This document shows positions 63,025 to 64,000 of a stretch of 64,000 nt of DNA, in pieces. Every line of letters starts with the position of its first letter. The first letter of the stretch is position 1. Both the position numbers and the translations under genes were made by a program. The notes beneath the pieces were generated by a model that saw nothing but the letters and a program-made list of their open reading frames with translations, ran no database searches and had not been told where the DNA came from. Source of the stretch: Ferruginibacter paludis (GTDB lineage Bacteria > Bacteroidota > Bacteroidia > Chitinophagales > Chitinophagaceae); NCBI RefSeq assembly GCF_030409685.1, contig NZ_JAUFQJ010000006.1, positions 434,001-498,000 on the forward strand, read 5' to 3'.

Positions 63025-64000
63025 ATGTCAACCATCACACAAAATTCAATCGACTTCAGCCTTAAAAATAAGGTTGCAGATATCAGCCTTGCCGAATGGG
63101 GCCGCAAAGAAATCCGTTTAGCTGAAGCAGAAATGCCGGGTTTAATGGCATTAAGAGAAGAGTATGGTCCAAGCCAGCCATTGAAAGGCGCACGCATCGC
63201 CGGTTGTTTGCACATGACTATTCAAACAGCTGTTTTAATTGAAACGTTGATCGCCCTTGGCGCCGAAGTTAAATGGAGCAGTTGCAATATATTTTCTACG
63301 CAGGACCAGGCTGCTGCTGCCATCGCTGCTGCAGGCATTGGTGTATTTGCCTGGAAAGGACAAACACAGCAAGAGTCTGACTGGTGTATTGAACAAACAT
63401 TGTTCTTCGGTGGTGCAGACCGTCCGCTGAACATGATCCTGGATGATGGTGGCGATTTGACCAATATGGTATTGGATATTTATCCTGAACTGGTTGCCGG
63501 CATTAAAGGTTTATCAGAAGAAACAACTACCGGTGTTCACCGCCTGTACGAAAGAATGGAAAAAGGCACATTGCCAATGCCAGCGATCAATGTAAACGAT
63601 TCAGTTACCAAATCTAAATTTGATAACAAGTATGGTTGCAAAGAAAGTCTGGTAGATGCTATCCGCCGTGCTACGGATGTAATGATGGCTGGTAAAGTAG
63701 CTGTTGTAGGAAGTTACGGTGATGTAGGTAAAGGTTCTGCCGCTTCATTAAAGGGCGCAGGCTGCCGCGTGATCGTTACTGAAATTGATCCTATCTGTGC
63801 ATTGCAGGCTGCAATGGATGGTTTTGAAGTAAAGCCAATGATCGATGCAGTTAAAGAAGCCGATATCATCGTAACGGCATCGGGTTGCCGCGACCTGATC
63901 ACGGAGAAACATTTCCGTGTGATGAAAGATAAAGCCATCGTTTGTAACATTGGTCACTTTGATATTGAGATTGACATGGCATGGTTAAACGCCAACTACG
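63025..64000 (+). CDS. ahcY: Adenosylhomocysteinase, 3' end outside window
   Basis: Hydrolyses S-adenosylhomocysteine to adenosine and homocysteine, closing the SAM cycle. The visible 325 residues from the ATG at 63025 include [14 protein letters not shown] (about 54-67), [14 protein letters not shown] (about 84-97) and [12 protein letters not shown] near 172-183. The NAD-binding [11 protein letters not shown] is near 231-241 and [12 protein letters not shown] near 311-322. The window edge cuts the C-terminal lid and tail. It is close to its own promoter box and divergent from an Lrp-type regulator. Confidence 0.96.
   Translation, partial: MSTITQNSIDFSLKNKVADISLAEWGRKEIRLAEAEMPGLMALREEYGPSQPLKGARIAGCLHMTIQTAVLIETLIALGAEVKWSSCNIFSTQDQAAAAIAAAGIGVFAWKGQTQQESDWCIEQTLFFGGADRPLNMILDDGGDLTNMVLDIYPELVAGIKGLSEETTTGVHRLYERMEKGTLPMPAINVNDSVTKSKFDNKYGCKESLVDAIRRATDVMMAGKVAVVGSYGDVGKGSAASLKGAGCRVIVTEIDPICALQAAMDGFEVKPMIDAVKEADIIVTASGCRDLITEKHFRVMKDKAIVCNIGHFDIEIDMAWLNANY

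Overview
The window is bacterial chromosome from a member of the Bacteroidota, most likely in or near the Chitinophagaceae (the family-level placement is inference). The evidence is: two large exported proteins with type IX secretion (T9SS) C-terminal signals, one type B and one type A; families largely confined to this phylum (DUF4270, DUF6089-type barrel, M56 peptidase fused to a TonB-plug-like tail, stand-alone starch-synthase catalytic domain); many promoters of the phylum's TTG/TAnnTTTG type placed very close to start codons; no convincing Shine-Dalgarno sites; and moderate-to-low GC. No rRNA, tRNA, CRISPR array, prophage or intact insertion sequence was seen.

Layout. 1-6.2 kb, almost all minus strand: a GH95-like glycosidase cut by the window edge, MoaE, a BlaI/M56 regulator-protease pair with a striking operator, an AI-2E-type permease and a YciE/YciF ferritin-like stress protein. 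7-9.5 kb, plus strand: two Trp/Tyr-rich exported proteins and an unknown small protein. 9.5-18.2 kb: a large exported metallopeptidase-like/propeller/barrel protein, a Gfo/Idh/MocA oxidoreductase, a methyltransferase-like protein with a hydrophobic insert, DinB, a histidine ammonia-lyase and TcdA. 18.4-29.4 kb: TlpA-type thioredoxin, YCF48-like propeller, FKBP lipoprotein, DHH phosphoesterase, Ndk, TraB/GumN, UbiD-type decarboxylase, outer-membrane barrel, RluF and a TrmH/RlmB-type methyltransferase. 29.4-38.4 kb: MetK, DUF4270 lipoprotein, GT5-type protein, PanC, a YbhN-like membrane protein, then polyphosphate kinase and exopolyphosphatase. 38.5-53 kb: PKD/T9SS-B giant, PanB, TonB-dependent receptor, ALDH7-type aldehyde dehydrogenase, RocD and a delta-60-repeat/T9SS-A giant. 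53-64 kb: exported TIM-barrel isomerase, VIT1 and CDF metal transporters facing each other, ValS, a GldM-tail-like secreted protein, a LytS/LytTR two-component pair, an Lrp regulator and AhcY (cut by the right edge).

Functional links. MetK (SAM synthesis) and AhcY (SAH hydrolysis) bracket the methyl cycle, and several methyltransferases lie between. PanB and PanC give two steps of pantothenate synthesis. Ppk and Ppx make and degrade polyphosphate. ALDH7, RocD and a divergent Lrp regulator suggest lysine/ornithine handling. Most of the window reads as ordinary housekeeping plus cell-envelope genes. The most distinctive observations are the four-half-site BlaI operator abutting its own start codon, a PPK1 whose expected phospho-acceptor histidine reads as Phe, UUG starts on both polyphosphate genes, a short in-frame leader ORF ending one base before valS, and three families of short intergenic repeats. 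No clearly new multi-gene system was identified.
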